Below are positions 7,396 to 16,299 of a DNA stretch of 64,000 nt, piece by piece. This DNA is from G963667675 sp965197565. Lineage in GTDB: Bacteria; Chloroflexota; Dehalococcoidia; Lucifugimonadales; UBA3495. Each line of letters begins with the position of its first letter. The stretch's first letter is position 1. Made by a program: the position numbers and the translations under genes. The notes below the pieces were generated by a model. The model worked only from the letters and a program-made list of their open reading frames with translations, did no database searches and was not told the origin of the DNA. The DNA is taken from NCBI GenBank assembly GCA_965197565.1, contig CBDANK010000003.1:1054001-1118000 (forward strand), read 5' to 3'.

Positions 7396-8592
7396 GTCGG
7401 GAAGGGTCGTCATGTCCTCGGAGATGAAGCGTTCCAGGGTGAGGTCCCACTTCAGGGGATCGACGTGGCTGATGCCGATGAGGTATCCGACCAGCAGGGC
7501 CACCGACGAGCCGCGCCCCCTTCCGGGAGGCCTCTCCTCAACCGGCGTCTCGGGGTCTACCAGTCCCCGCTGCTCCATGATGCGCTGGGCGACGAGGGCG
7601 ATCTCCCGGTAGAGCAGCAGGAAGCCGGCCAGGTTGAGGCGCTCGATCAGTCGAAACTCCTCTTGGAGGCGCTCCCTGACCCGCTCCGGCACCGAGCCGT
7701 CGTATCGCCGCGCCGCCGCCTCGTAGCAGAGCCTCTGGAGATAGCTTTGCGCCGTGTACCCCTCCGGCACGGCGGGGTCCGGCAGGGTGTAGCCGAGGTC
7801 CCTGCCGAGGTCGAATTCGCACCGCTCCGCTACACGAAGGGTGTTTGCCACGGCCTGCGGCCACTCGGCAAAGAGCCGCTCCATCTGGGCATGGGACTTC
7901 AGGTGAAAGTGGTGGTTGGGCCGGAGGTGCGGCAGCGCCCGGTCTATGGTGGTGTTGAGCTTTGCGGCGACCAGCGCGTCCTGGAGTCGGGACCGCTCCG
8001 GCTGGTGGTAGTGGACGTCGTTGGTGGCGACCACGGGGACGCCGACCTCTCCGGCGACCCTGACCAGCTTCCTGTTGCGGTCGGTGTCCCCGTGCAGGAG
8101 GTTCCGCTGCAGCTCGACGTAAACCGACCCGGGGCCGTACCAGTCCAGGTACCGTTTCAGAAGCTCACCGGCCTCACCGGGACGGCCGTCCACCGCCAGT
8201 TTGGAGAGAGGCCCGTCGCGCCCGCCCGTGAGCAGGATGACGCCCTCGGAGTGGTGTGGCAAAAGCGCGGGGTCGAGCCTCGGCTCCCTGCGGTCGGCGG
8301 CGTTGGCCGTGGTGAAGAGCCGGGAGATGTTGGAGTAGCCGGCCCGGGTCCTCGCCAGCAGTGTGAGCCTTGTGCCGCCGGTGAGAGTCAGCTCGCCACC
8401 GGTGATGGGCCGGATGCCCAGGCTGTTGGCCAGACGAGCGAACTCCAGCGCACCGCAGAGGTTGGTGTCGGTCAGGGCCAGTGCGGGATACCCGTACTCC
8501 CTGGCCTGCGCCAGCAGCTCGTGCGCGTGGGAAGCCCCCACCCCGAAGGAGTAGAAGCTCTTAGCATGAAGCTCGACGTAACCATTTGCCAT
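7393..8592 (-). pseudogene. dnaE2: Error-prone DNA polymerase DnaE2, truncated N-terminal half
   Basis: About 399 residues remain of a protein that is normally ~1000-1100. I chose ATG 8592 (MANGYVELHAKS), 8 bases after the imuB stop. It has the PHP domain (ALALTDTNLCGALEFA, VVATNDVHYH) and the start of the polymerase III alpha palm (GRGRGSSVALLVGYLIGIS). It then reads ERFISEDMTTLPD and stops. In C-family polymerases this is where the catalytic PDxDxDF motif begins, so the active site, fingers and C-terminus are lost. The break coincides with the IS3 inverted repeat. PHP ligands are also altered (LHAKS where LHxHS is usual). It is very unlikely to be a functional polymerase. Confidence 0.85.
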
Positions 8593-8600
8593 CAGGCGCT

Positions 8601-10043
8601 CTACCGGTACCACCGGTCGCCGGACCGGTCGTGGAACAGGGTGATGCGTCCGCCGTCGTCGGGGTCGATGCGGTAGTAGGCGCGGGTGACCGGCTCAGGG
8701 AGCCACCACAGATCGAAGGTCCACATGTCGTCTATGCGAGCCACCCGTTGCCAGCGCCTGTCGACTCGCACCGACACCGGCTCGCGCTCCGTGCCCTCCC
8801 GCACCTCCACGGGCTTTGGCGTGTGGAGCGGCCTGATGGTGTCCCTGCCCGAAGGGTCGATGGGCGCCTGCAAGGCCCGCATCTCCGGCGCGGGATGCCA
8901 GGGGGCGACTTGGGTGATCCTGTGGAGTGCGTGGCCTCCTCCCATAAGTCCCCGCAGCCTCCGGTCCACCGCCACGAGCCGCCTGCGCCTGTCGTCGCTC
9001 GCGTCCTTCAGCAGGCCCAGCTGAGTCCCCGGCTCCCCGCTGAAGCCGGACAGGGTGAGCGTCACCTCCTCGAAGGGGGTGCGCGGCGGGTCCGCCTCCA
9101 ATCTGCTTCGGACCGCGAAGGAGGCTCTCTCCCATGCGCCGACCGGCTCCTTGAACCTGAAGCTCTTCTCCCAGTCAAGCCAACCGGAGGCCGCACAGAG
9201 GAGGTGTGCCGCGCCGGCATACCTCCCCCTCATGTCCGGCCGGGCGTAGGCCTTCTTGAGAAGAGCGTCCACCGCGACAAAGAGCGCCTCTAGGGAAGAG
9301 GAGTGGAACGGCAGCGAGGTCTGTTCGACCACCGGCTCCTCCAACGCCAATGGGACGACGGGGCTGTGGTCGATGCCGTTGCAGAGCGACCAAGCCCACT
9401 TTCCGTCGGGCCCGAACCGGTCGGCGAGCATGTGCCCGCTCATGGAAGCAACGGCCCCCAAAGTGTGCAGGCCGAAGCGGTGCAACTCCCTCTTCATGCC
9501 GGTGGGGACAGGCAGCAGGTCGATGCTATGGGGCGCGAGGAACGATGCCGCGTCTTCCGGAACTCTGAACGCTCTGTGTGCCCCGCACGTTCCGGCCGCG
9601 ACGAACGCGGGGAACTTGACGTCCGCCACGCCGGCCCGGGGGGTCAGGTAGGCCGGGACTGCGTTCAGCAGAGCGGTGACGACTCCCGCCTCTCCTCGAA
9701 ACAGCCCTTCGAGGCCGTCCAGTCGCACGTAGGCCGTGCCGAGATCGGCCTCCTCAACCCGGTCGCTGATCCCCTGCAGGGACGCAAGCACCTGGCCGAA
9801 CACTCGGCGGTAGTGCGACTCGTCGGCATCCAGTATGATGGCCTTCGCATGGCGGGACACGGCCTGCTCCAGCGTCATTCCTGGCTTCACTCCCGGAGCG
9901 GACCGAAAGCGGTCGACGACCACGGGCCCGGCCCTTGAAGGGCTCCGGTCGACGATGACGACGGGGGCATCCTTCAGGTGGGAGTGCCGGTACATCTCCA
10001 CCTTGGCTCTCAGGTGAGTGACGAGCAGGCAAGCGACCCTCAT
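8601..10043 (-). CDS. imuB: ImuB-like Y-family polymerase homologue (mutasome subunit)
   Basis: 480 residues with the Y-family layout: N-terminal palm (MRVACLLVTHLRAKVEMY), VVVDRFRSAPGVKPGMTLEQA, and a little-finger region ending in a C-terminal YYRIDPDDGGRITLFHDRSG tail typical of ImuB. The two acidic catalytic sites of active Y polymerases are missing: the first strand lacks the DxD-type aspartate, and the SxDE motif is replaced by EEADLGTAYVRL. ImuB proteins are known as non-catalytic adaptors that link ImuA and the beta clamp to DnaE2 in SOS mutagenesis. It is cotranscribed with dnaE2 and lies behind a LexA-like box. No imuA is visible. With dnaE2 cut, it is an orphan here. Confidence 0.85.
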   Translation of the reverse strand: MRVACLLVTHLRAKVEMYRHSHLKDAPVVIVDRSPSRAGPVVVDRFRSAPGVKPGMTLEQAVSRHAKAIILDADESHYRRVFGQVLASLQGISDRVEEADLGTAYVRLDGLEGLFRGEAGVVTALLNAVPAYLTPRAGVADVKFPAFVAAGTCGAHRAFRVPEDAASFLAPHSIDLLPVPTGMKRELHRFGLHTLGAVASMSGHMLADRFGPDGKWAWSLCNGIDHSPVVPLALEEPVVEQTSLPFHSSSLEALFVAVDALLKKAYARPDMRGRYAGAAHLLCAASGWLDWEKSFRFKEPVGAWERASFAVRSRLEADPPRTPFEEVTLTLSGFSGEPGTQLGLLKDASDDRRRRLVAVDRRLRGLMGGGHALHRITQVAPWHPAPEMRALQAPIDPSGRDTIRPLHTPKPVEVREGTEREPVSVRVDRRWQRVARIDDMWTFDLWWLPEPVTRAYYRIDPDDGGRITLFHDRSGDRWYR

Positions 10044-10089
10044 GGACCATCCTCAATTTATCGGCGGGAATCAGGGATGGAGATAATAA

Positions 10090-10103
10090 CGAACACATGT
10101 TCT
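10090..10103 (-). promoter_or_regulatory. LexA (SOS) box upstream of imuB-dnaE2
   Basis: The near-palindrome CGAACACATGTTCT matches the Gram-positive LexA consensus CGAACRNRYGTTYC at 13 of 14 positions. It lies ~46 bases upstream of the imuB start, with the AT-rich stretch around it expected of a promoter. Damage-inducible control of imuB/dnaE2 cassettes by LexA is established in other bacteria. Confidence 0.7.
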
Positions 10104-10162
10104 CTTTGTCAATCTCCTCCAGACATTAGCCAGGACTTGAAGCCTGCACATAGTTAGCAGTG

Positions 10163-10727
10163 ATCGTCCCCGGCTACTGGCGTCTGCACGTCCTCCTGCA
10201 GCGGGAGGGCTGGTCGGTGAATCACAAGCGGGTCTACTAGCTGTATTGCCAGGAAGGCCTGATGCTAAGGACCAAGAAGCCCAGGCGCCACGTATCCTGC
10301 CAGAGACGTGTGGAGCGGCCGGTAGCCTCCGGGGTGGATGAGAGTTGGTCCATGGATTTCATGGGCGATGAGCTCTTCGACGGGCGCCGGACCCGGCTCT
10401 TGACGATAGTGGACAACTTTACTCGCGAGAGTCTGGTCATCAAGGTGGCGGCCAGCATCAAAGGAGGGAGTGGAGTTGGACTTCAGCCGGCTTGGAAAGC
10501 CTACGGACAACGCCTTCACCATGGCGTTCAACGGGCGTTTTCGCCAGGAGTGCCTGAACGAGAGCTGGTTCCTATCCCTGGAAGACGCCGAGGAGAAGGT
10601 GGAATCCTGGCGAAGACATTACAGACATTACAATGGGGAGAGGCCCCACCGCGCGCTGAACAACCTGTCCCCGAGGGAGTTTGCCGCGGTGGCAACGACG
10701 CGGATTGACCCGCAAAACTCGCACTAA
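10163..10727 (+). pseudogene. IS3-family transposase orfB relic
   Basis: Starts in mid-gene with IVPGYWRLHVLLQREGW and VNHKRVY followed by a stop codon. It goes on in frame 10262-10470 (DESWSMDFMGDELFDGRRTRLLTIVDNFTRES). An internal deletion and frame change join this to GKPTDNAFTMAFNGRFRQECLNE and HYNGERPHRALNNLSPREF at 10470-10727. The first and last parts of the rve integrase core are present, but the middle with the second catalytic Asp is gone. No ends recognised. Confidence 0.8.
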
Positions 10728-10774
10728 GCTTGGTACAGAAAATGGGGCAAGACCACCAGGGCTGAGAGGATTCG

Positions 10775-12544
10775 TTAACCCTCTTTCCACCTCACCGCCT
10801 GATCCAGCATCTCAATGGCATTGCTGCGGGTTACACCGCTGTCGGAACCTAGCATCTGACTAAGCTCCGTCACCCTGGCCTCATCGGCTAGAACCTCCAC
10901 AGAGGTCATGGTTCTATCATGTGAGGCAAGCTTTATGGCCTTGGCGTGGCGGTCGGCGTAGCACGCTATCTGAGGGAGATGGGTTACGCACAGCACCTGG
11001 TGGTCCCTGCACAGGCCCCATAGTTTCTGGCCCAAGACACTCCCGACTCGACCTCCTATGCCCGCATCTATCTCGTCGAACACCAGGATTGGAATCCGGT
11101 CGGTGGTGGACAGGATGGTCTTTATGGCGAGCATCAGCCTGGCTGCTTCTCCCCCGGAGGCGGTCCGGGCCAAGGGTCGTGGCGGTTCGCCAGGGTTCAG
11201 CGAGACCAAGAACTCCACAGAATCTATACCTGTGCTGTTGAAGGCGAAGCATCTGACACCTCCGCCACCTAAAGGCGTGGAGTATGGGCCGGAGTCACCG
11301 GTCCCGACTGGCACACCGCCCTCCGAGTCTGACTGACGGATATCCACATGCACCTGCGTGTGTTCCACGGCCAGCCCGGCGACCTCCTCCTCGATGGCGT
11401 CAGCCAGTGACTTGGCTGCACGTCGTCGGGCCTCGGAGAGCTGACCTGCCAGTGTGCCAACCTGCTCTCGAAGCTCCATCTCCCGGGACTTCAACTCCTC
11501 CGTGTGCTCTTCGCTGTGATACAACTTCTCTAGGTCCTCGGAGGCCTTCTCGGCGAAGGCCAGGATTTCTTCGATGCTGCTACCGTACTTCCTCTTGAGA
11601 CCCCTGATCAAGTCCAGCCGCCCCTCCAGCTCCTGAAGACGGTCCGGGTTGTATTCGACGCTGTCGCGATAGCTCCGAAGTGTACGCGCCAACTCGTCTA
11701 TCTGGTGGGTCAAGGCATCTACCGACGCGAGGTCCTGGCTCAATGAGGGGTCCAATTGCTCCAGCTGGGCAAGGTCCTGGGCCACCTGGCCTATAAGGTC
11801 CATGACTGATTCTTGCCGGTCGAAGCTCTCGTATAGTGCTCGATAGGCATGGTCGGACAGCGCGATAATTCGCTCCGCGTTGGCGACCCGGTCCCGTTCA
11901 AGGACCAGGTCTTCGTCTTCAGCCGGGCGGAGATTGGCAGCTCCAATCTCTCCCACCTGATACCTCAGAAAATCCACCCGCTGGGCGAGTTCCTGTTCCT
12001 CCGTCCGAAGCCGGTCTATCTCCCGGTGTACCTCTGTTAGCTGGCGGACTTGCTCCGCTACCTGGGTCCGAAGCTGCCATAGCCCACCATACCGGTCCAG
12101 TATATCCATTTGCTCACGTACACGAAACAGGGATAGATGCTGATTTTGGCCGTGGATGTCCACCAGGTATTCGGCCAGGGTGCTCAACAGCCTGAGAGGT
12201 ACGATTCGCCCGTTTACACGGCACGTATTACGCCCATCCAGGTTGACCTCGCGAGCGAGAATCATCTCCTCTTCGCCACTGTCAATCTCGTATTCATCCA
12301 TGACAGCGTTGATCTTCTGAGTCAGGTCACCGTTGAGCAGGAAGATGCCCTCTACCCTGGACCGGCGTGCCCCGGAGCGTACCATGCCGCCGTCGGCGCG
12401 GCCCCCTAAGAGAAGGCTCAGCGCATCCACGATGATGGACTTACCGGTCCCGGTCTCCCCCGTCAGCACGTTAAAGCCGGGCGCCAACTCCATTTCAAGC
12501 CGCTCTATGGTAGCGAAGTTGGTGACACTAAGAAGTCGGAGCAT
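10775..12544 (-). CDS. recN: DNA repair protein RecN
   Basis: 589 residues from MLRLLSVTNFATIERLEMEL, the canonical RecN N-terminus; an in-frame start 24 codons upstream (12616) is not supported by family length. Walker A is LTGETGTGKSIIVDAL, followed by the RecN-type ALSLLLGGRADGGMVR. A long coiled coil lies in the middle (REIDRLRTEEQELAQR onward). The ABC signature region is ARTASGGEAARLMLAIK and Walker B is ILVFDEIDAGIGGRVG, with a downstream VTHLPQIACYADRHAKA. RecN is an SMC-like ATPase for double-strand-break repair. It is single-copy and probably monocistronic. It appears intact although surrounded by insertion-sequence debris. Confidence 0.95.
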   Translation of the reverse strand: MLRLLSVTNFATIERLEMELAPGFNVLTGETGTGKSIIVDALSLLLGGRADGGMVRSGARRSRVEGIFLLNGDLTQKINAVMDEYEIDSGEEEMILAREVNLDGRNTCRVNGRIVPLRLLSTLAEYLVDIHGQNQHLSLFRVREQMDILDRYGGLWQLRTQVAEQVRQLTEVHREIDRLRTEEQELAQRVDFLRYQVGEIGAANLRPAEDEDLVLERDRVANAERIIALSDHAYRALYESFDRQESVMDLIGQVAQDLAQLEQLDPSLSQDLASVDALTHQIDELARTLRSYRDSVEYNPDRLQELEGRLDLIRGLKRKYGSSIEEILAFAEKASEDLEKLYHSEEHTEELKSREMELREQVGTLAGQLSEARRRAAKSLADAIEEEVAGLAVEHTQVHVDIRQSDSEGGVPVGTGDSGPYSTPLGGGGVRCFAFNSTGIDSVEFLVSLNPGEPPRPLARTASGGEAARLMLAIKTILSTTDRIPILVFDEIDAGIGGRVGSVLGQKLWGLCRDHQVLCVTHLPQIACYADRHAKAIKLASHDRTMTSVEVLADEARVTELSQMLGSDSGVTRSNAIEMLDQAVRWKEG

Positions 12545-12714
12545 AGCGTTGTTCACAAAGCGTGCCTGCCAGGTAGGGCCTTCCGGTCCTCTAATATTGG
12601 TGGTAGTTCTCGTCACTCCTGCGAAAGAAGGAGCCCGGTGTGCCGAGTCGTGGATTCCCGCTTTTGCGAGAATGACAGGGCGACTCCTTGAATGTCAAGC
12701 AACTGTCTTGAAAG

Positions 12715-12890
12715 TCAATAGGAATGGGTGAGGGACTTCGTGGCCGGGTGGTTCCAGGACGAGCCGTACTTGAGCATGGAGTTGAGGATTATCAGCAGCT
12801 TGCGCATGCAGGCGGTCAGAGCCAGCTTTTTCGGCTTGCCGGCAGACAACAGGCGCTGGTAGAAGTCCCTGATGACCGGGTTGAAGCGGC
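12715..12890 (-). pseudogene. IS110-family transposase C-terminal relic
   Basis: The minus strand translates as FNPVIRDFYQRLLSAGKPKK, then ALTACMRKLLIILNSMLK and WNHPATKSLTHSY before a stop. This is the conserved C-terminus of IS110/IS902 transposases. The rest is missing: the fragment breaks off at the TA site of the IS630 element. It differs in sequence from the IS110 transposase at 5706-7109. Confidence 0.75.
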
Positions 12891-12892
12891 TA

Positions 12893-14111
12893 GTAGTCAG
12901 TCATGCTTGGAATCAAAGGGATAGAGCCGGTGAAGTTTGGTTCTGGCATCCTGGGTGTTGAACCGCCAGTGGATGGTGGCTTTTGCGGCGTTGCGCTCCT
13001 GCTCCAGAGCCTGGACTTCCTGCCGGAGGGTCTCCTCGTCTGGAAGTCGCTGTTTGAGGCAACAGCGGGCCAAAACGCTGAACTCGATCTCCGCCATATT
13101 CAGCCAACTGCCGTGCTTGGGGGTGTAGTGGAACTCCAGCCGTTTGGCGATGCGCCGGGCCTCGGCAGCCGGGAAGGTCTGGTACAGGGACGCCGGGCGA
13201 TGGGTGTTCAGATTGTCCAGGACCACCCGCACCACCTGGGCTTCCGGGTAGGCTTCATCCACCAGCCAGCGCATCTGGTGGGCGAAGTCCTGCATGGTGC
13301 GCCGCTCGGTGACCGCCACATGGCGCCAGCCGGCCAGGGGCTCACAGGCCAGGAACAGGTTGCGGGTGCCCTCCCTGCGATACTCGTAGTCCTGCCGCGC
13401 TGGTCTCCCCGGCTGGGCTCGCAGCGGGGGCCGGGTGTCAGCCAGCAACTGGGTGGAGGTCTCGTCAAAGCAGACCAGCGGCCGCTGCGGGTCATAGGGT
13501 TCGGCGTACAAATCCAGCAGGTCCTCCATGTGGGCCACGAACTCGGCGCTCACCTTGGGGATGCACCACTCCTGCTTCTGCCACGGCTTGAGGGCGTTTT
13601 TTTCAGGTGCAGCCGCACCGTCTCGTGGGATAGGGATGGCGCCAACCCCAACTCCACCACCTTGCCCGCCAAAAGGCGCAGGGTCCAGTGTTCATGTCTT
13701 TCCGGCGGTTCGGAGCAGGCCAAGGCGATGAGGTGGGCTTCGCCCCGGTCGTCCAGCTTCCGGTACCGATGGGCTTGGGGCCGGTCTTTCAGCACCCCTT
13801 CCAGCCCCGCTTCGGCGAAGCGCCGCTTGATCCGAAATACCGTGCCCTCGGCTACATCCAAGGCTTCCGCCACCTGGGGAGCGGTCCATCCTTCATCGGT
13901 CTTGAGCAGAATCCGTGCCCGGATGATCACCCGGGCTGAGCCTTTCCCCGCACGAATCAGATGCTGGAGTTGGTTCCGCTGTTCCGGCGTCAGCCCGACT
14001 CCATACTTCTCCCTGACCATACCACCACCTCCCATCAATACTTTCCAAAGTCAGGGTAGCTCCTTCGGCTATCCTTTCACATTACCATCTAAATCAAGTT
14101 TGACTCACTAC
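12893..14111 (-). mobile_element. IS630-family insertion sequence, apparently complete
   Basis: A 1219-bp element bounded by inverted repeats: left GTAGTCAGTCATGCTTGG, right (minus strand) GTAGTGAGTCAAACTTGA. It is flanked by TA on each side (12891-12892 and 14112-14113), as expected for IS630/Tc1 elements that duplicate TA. It holds a two-frame transposase with all DDE residues and a slippery A-run. It has inserted between an IS110 relic and an IS5 relic. Confidence 0.88.
12897..14038 (-). CDS. IS630-family transposase made by -1 frameshift
   Basis: Frame 1 (13550-14038, 162 residues) holds the helix-turn-helix (WTAPQVAEALDVAEGTVFRIKRRF). Frame 2 (12897-13553) holds the DDE domain: Asp in VCFDETSTQL, Asp in RVVLDNLNTHRPASL, Glu in WLNMAEIEFSVLAR. 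At 13598-13604 the coding strand has seven A before C (CTG AAA AAA ACG). A -1 slip there reads KKNALKPWQKQEWCIPKVSAEF, the usual IS630 linker, so the fusion is very likely produced by programmed frameshifting. The start may be ATG 14038 or the internal ATG at 14020. Confidence 0.85.
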
Positions 14112-14649
14112 TAGGCGGGGTGGAGTGGGAATGGCAGGCCGTCGACTGCGCCATGGGCAAGGCCCGTTTTGGGGGGATTCAGTCGGACCCAACCCCACGG
14201 ACCGGGCCAAGGCAGGCAGCAAGCGGAGTGTTCTGGTTGACGGGAGCGGAGGCCCGCTGAGCGTGGTGGTGGCTGGGGCCAACGTTCACGACACCAAACT
14301 GCTGCGGCAGACACTGGAGAACATCGTAGTGGCCCGCCCTGACGGGCCTGGGAAATCCCCAGAGAACTTGTGCCTGGATAAGGGATATGACAACCCCACG
14401 GGCCGAGCCGCTGCGGCGGACGGTGGATACTGGGCTCACATCAGGCGTATCGGCGAGGAGAAGTTGGATGGCCAAGGAGTGAAACGCCATCCGGCGAGGC
14501 GGTGGGTGCTGGAGCGTACCCTGGCATGGCTGTCTAAATGCCGTGGGATCCTGGTGCGTTACGACAAAAAGGCATCCAACTACCTGGGCCTGCTCCAACT
14601 GGCCTGCGCCCTAATCTGGTATCGCTGCCAGTGGAGCCTCCTGTTTTGA
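14112..14649 (+). pseudogene. IS5-family transposase relic
   Basis: The frame 14125-14649 carries PNPTDRAKAGSKRSVLVDG, LSVVVAGANVHDTKLL, CLDKGYDNP, and the C-terminal RRWVLERTLAWLSKCRGILVRYDKK with the DDE glutamate. That is the second half of an IS5 (IS427/IS1031-like) transposase. The preceding WQAVDCAMGKARFGG is in another frame, so there is a frameshift, and the N-terminal half is absent. The left limit is the IS630 right end. Confidence 0.75.
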
Positions 14650-14661
14650 GATAATTACTAA

Positions 14662-16069
14662 TACTACAGCCGCAGATTTGATAGTCGCCGTTTGTAGTGG
14701 CATTGCCGGGCTCTGGCTTGGTGTCGCCGTCTCCACCACGACCAGTACAGGATGAAATCTGGTGGTTGGCTTTCCGTCCATACCAGGCGGGTGAGCAGCC
14801 GGCGCACCTCGGGGACAGTCAGGGGAATCAGTACTTCATCCGGGCCGTAGCGGCCCCCTTTTCTCCCTGCTCCATCGACTGATGTCTGATTACCGCCAGA
14901 TAGGCGTGGGCCAGCATCGCCAGAGTGATGTGCCGGTACCAGCCATCCCATCTACGGACCTCGTACTGGTCCAGCCCCACCTGTCCCTTGGCCTCCTCAA
15001 AGCATTCCTCTATGGCCCACCGGGTTCCCGCCATCCTGGCCAGTTCCTCCAGGCTGGTGTTCGCTGGGCCGAAGCACACGTAGTAGGCCAACTCCCCGGG
15101 CTTGGCAATGCTGCGGCGGGCCAGCAGCCAGTGCCCCTTGCCCGGCTCCCGCAAGGGCCGGATACCCACTGCAGTCCAGTCATAGACTCTGGGTCCCTTG
15201 GCACCGTCGCCCGTACTGCATCTGACCCAGCCTGACTTTTCAACCTGCGACGCCAAACGGTCCGCCCGCACCTGACGGGGGCCCTTGTCCGTCCAGGCCC
15301 ACAGCTTCTCATTGCTCTTGATGGCCAGCACATGGGATAGCCCCTCCCGCTCCAGCCACCGCCGCAGGTTGCGGTCGCTGCCGTAGACCTCGTCCCCAAC
15401 GACCCAAGCGAAGGGGACTCCCGATTCCAGTGCCCGCGCCAGCATCAGCTGCGCCAGTTGCGGCTTGGTCTGAAAGCCAACACTCTCGGGCACCCCGGCC
15501 TCCCGGAACCGTTCCCGGTCCTCCGCCCATACCTGGGGCAGGTACAACTCCCGGTCCAGCAGAGTCCTACCCCTGCCTGAGGCATAGGCCAGGAACACGC
15601 CAATCTGGCAGTTTTCGATCCGGCCTGCCGTGCCGCTGTACTGACGCTGCACCCCGACTGACTTGTCCCCCTTCTTGAGGAACCCGGTCTCGTCCACCAC
15701 CAGAACTGCGTCAACGTCACCCAGGTGATTCACCACGTAATCCCTGAGGTCATCACGTACCAGGCCGGCGTCCCAGATGTAGCTGGACAGCAGGCGCTGC
15801 ACCCCGTCGGGAGTGGCGTCGCCGGCCTGCTCCGCCAGTTGCCAGCCGGTCTTGCGCTCCACCGGACTCAGCAGCCCCCGCAGATAGGCCAGTGCCCGAC
15901 GGCGCGGCTCAGGCCGCCGGAACCGTCCCGCGATGCACTGGTGCATCCACTCAATGCCCTCGGCCCACCGGGCCACTTCTGCCACCTCGTCTCTCCCAAC
16001 AACCACCGTTTCACCTCATCACCAGTTGACTGCCCAAATTCTACCTTTTCTTAATCTGCGACTGTAGTA
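14662..16069 (-). mobile_element. IS701-family insertion sequence (copy 1)
   Basis: A 1408-bp element with inverted ends TACTACAGCCGCAGATT (left) and TACTACAGTCGCAGATT (right, minus strand), one mismatch in 17. It is flanked on both sides by CTAA (14658-14661 and 16070-16073), the YTAR-type 4-base target duplication of IS701. A similar end occurs at 58947. Confidence 0.88.
14828..16006 (-). CDS. IS701-family transposase (main frame)
   Basis: 392 residues with the DDE_5 domain: VLVVDETGFLKKGDKSVGVQRQYSG (first Asp), AWVVGDEVYGSD (second Asp), and RWAIEECFEEAKGQVGLDQYE (Glu). The main frame ends at 14828. The usual C-terminal tail (VLIPLTVPEVRRLLTRLVW, then WSWWRRRHQARARQCHYKRR) continues in the -1 frame at 14664-14951. 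The frames meet at a GAAAAGGGGGCC tract, so the tail may be added by frameshifting, or it may be lost by mutation. All catalytic residues are in the main frame. Confidence 0.88.
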   Translation of the reverse strand: MVVGRDEVAEVARWAEGIEWMHQCIAGRFRRPEPRRRALAYLRGLLSPVERKTGWQLAEQAGDATPDGVQRLLSSYIWDAGLVRDDLRDYVVNHLGDVDAVLVVDETGFLKKGDKSVGVQRQYSGTAGRIENCQIGVFLAYASGRGRTLLDRELYLPQVWAEDRERFREAGVPESVGFQTKPQLAQLMLARALESGVPFAWVVGDEVYGSDRNLRRWLEREGLSHVLAIKSNEKLWAWTDKGPRQVRADRLASQVEKSGWVRCSTGDGAKGPRVYDWTAVGIRPLREPGKGHWLLARRSIAKPGELAYYVCFGPANTSLEELARMAGTRWAIEECFEEAKGQVGLDQYEVRRWDGWYRHITLAMLAHAYLAVIRHQSMEQGEKGAATARMKY

Positions 16070-16299
16070 CTAAGCAGGTCTACGCCAAAGGCAAACGGAA
16101 CCGTTTATGCCATCCCCCATGCCTGAACGTGCGTTCTCCCCAGCCGAGGGCCCTAGCGGCGCTGTTTGGACGCATCAGAGCCTTGGTTTTCTCATTGATA
16201 GTACAAAAAGTAGTACACAGATGGCACACTCGGCGTATTCGTAGCTAAAAGGCGGTTAAAATGCTTCCCCTCACCGGCTCCACTGGAACGAGTCCATCA

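Noticed and set aside
7465..8676. 403-residue plus-strand frame opposite dnaE2
   Set aside because: Antisense shadow of a recognised polymerase fragment; low-complexity composition.
12903..14114. 403-residue plus-strand frame across IS630
   Set aside because: Antisense to a transposase with intact motifs; no recognisable domain.
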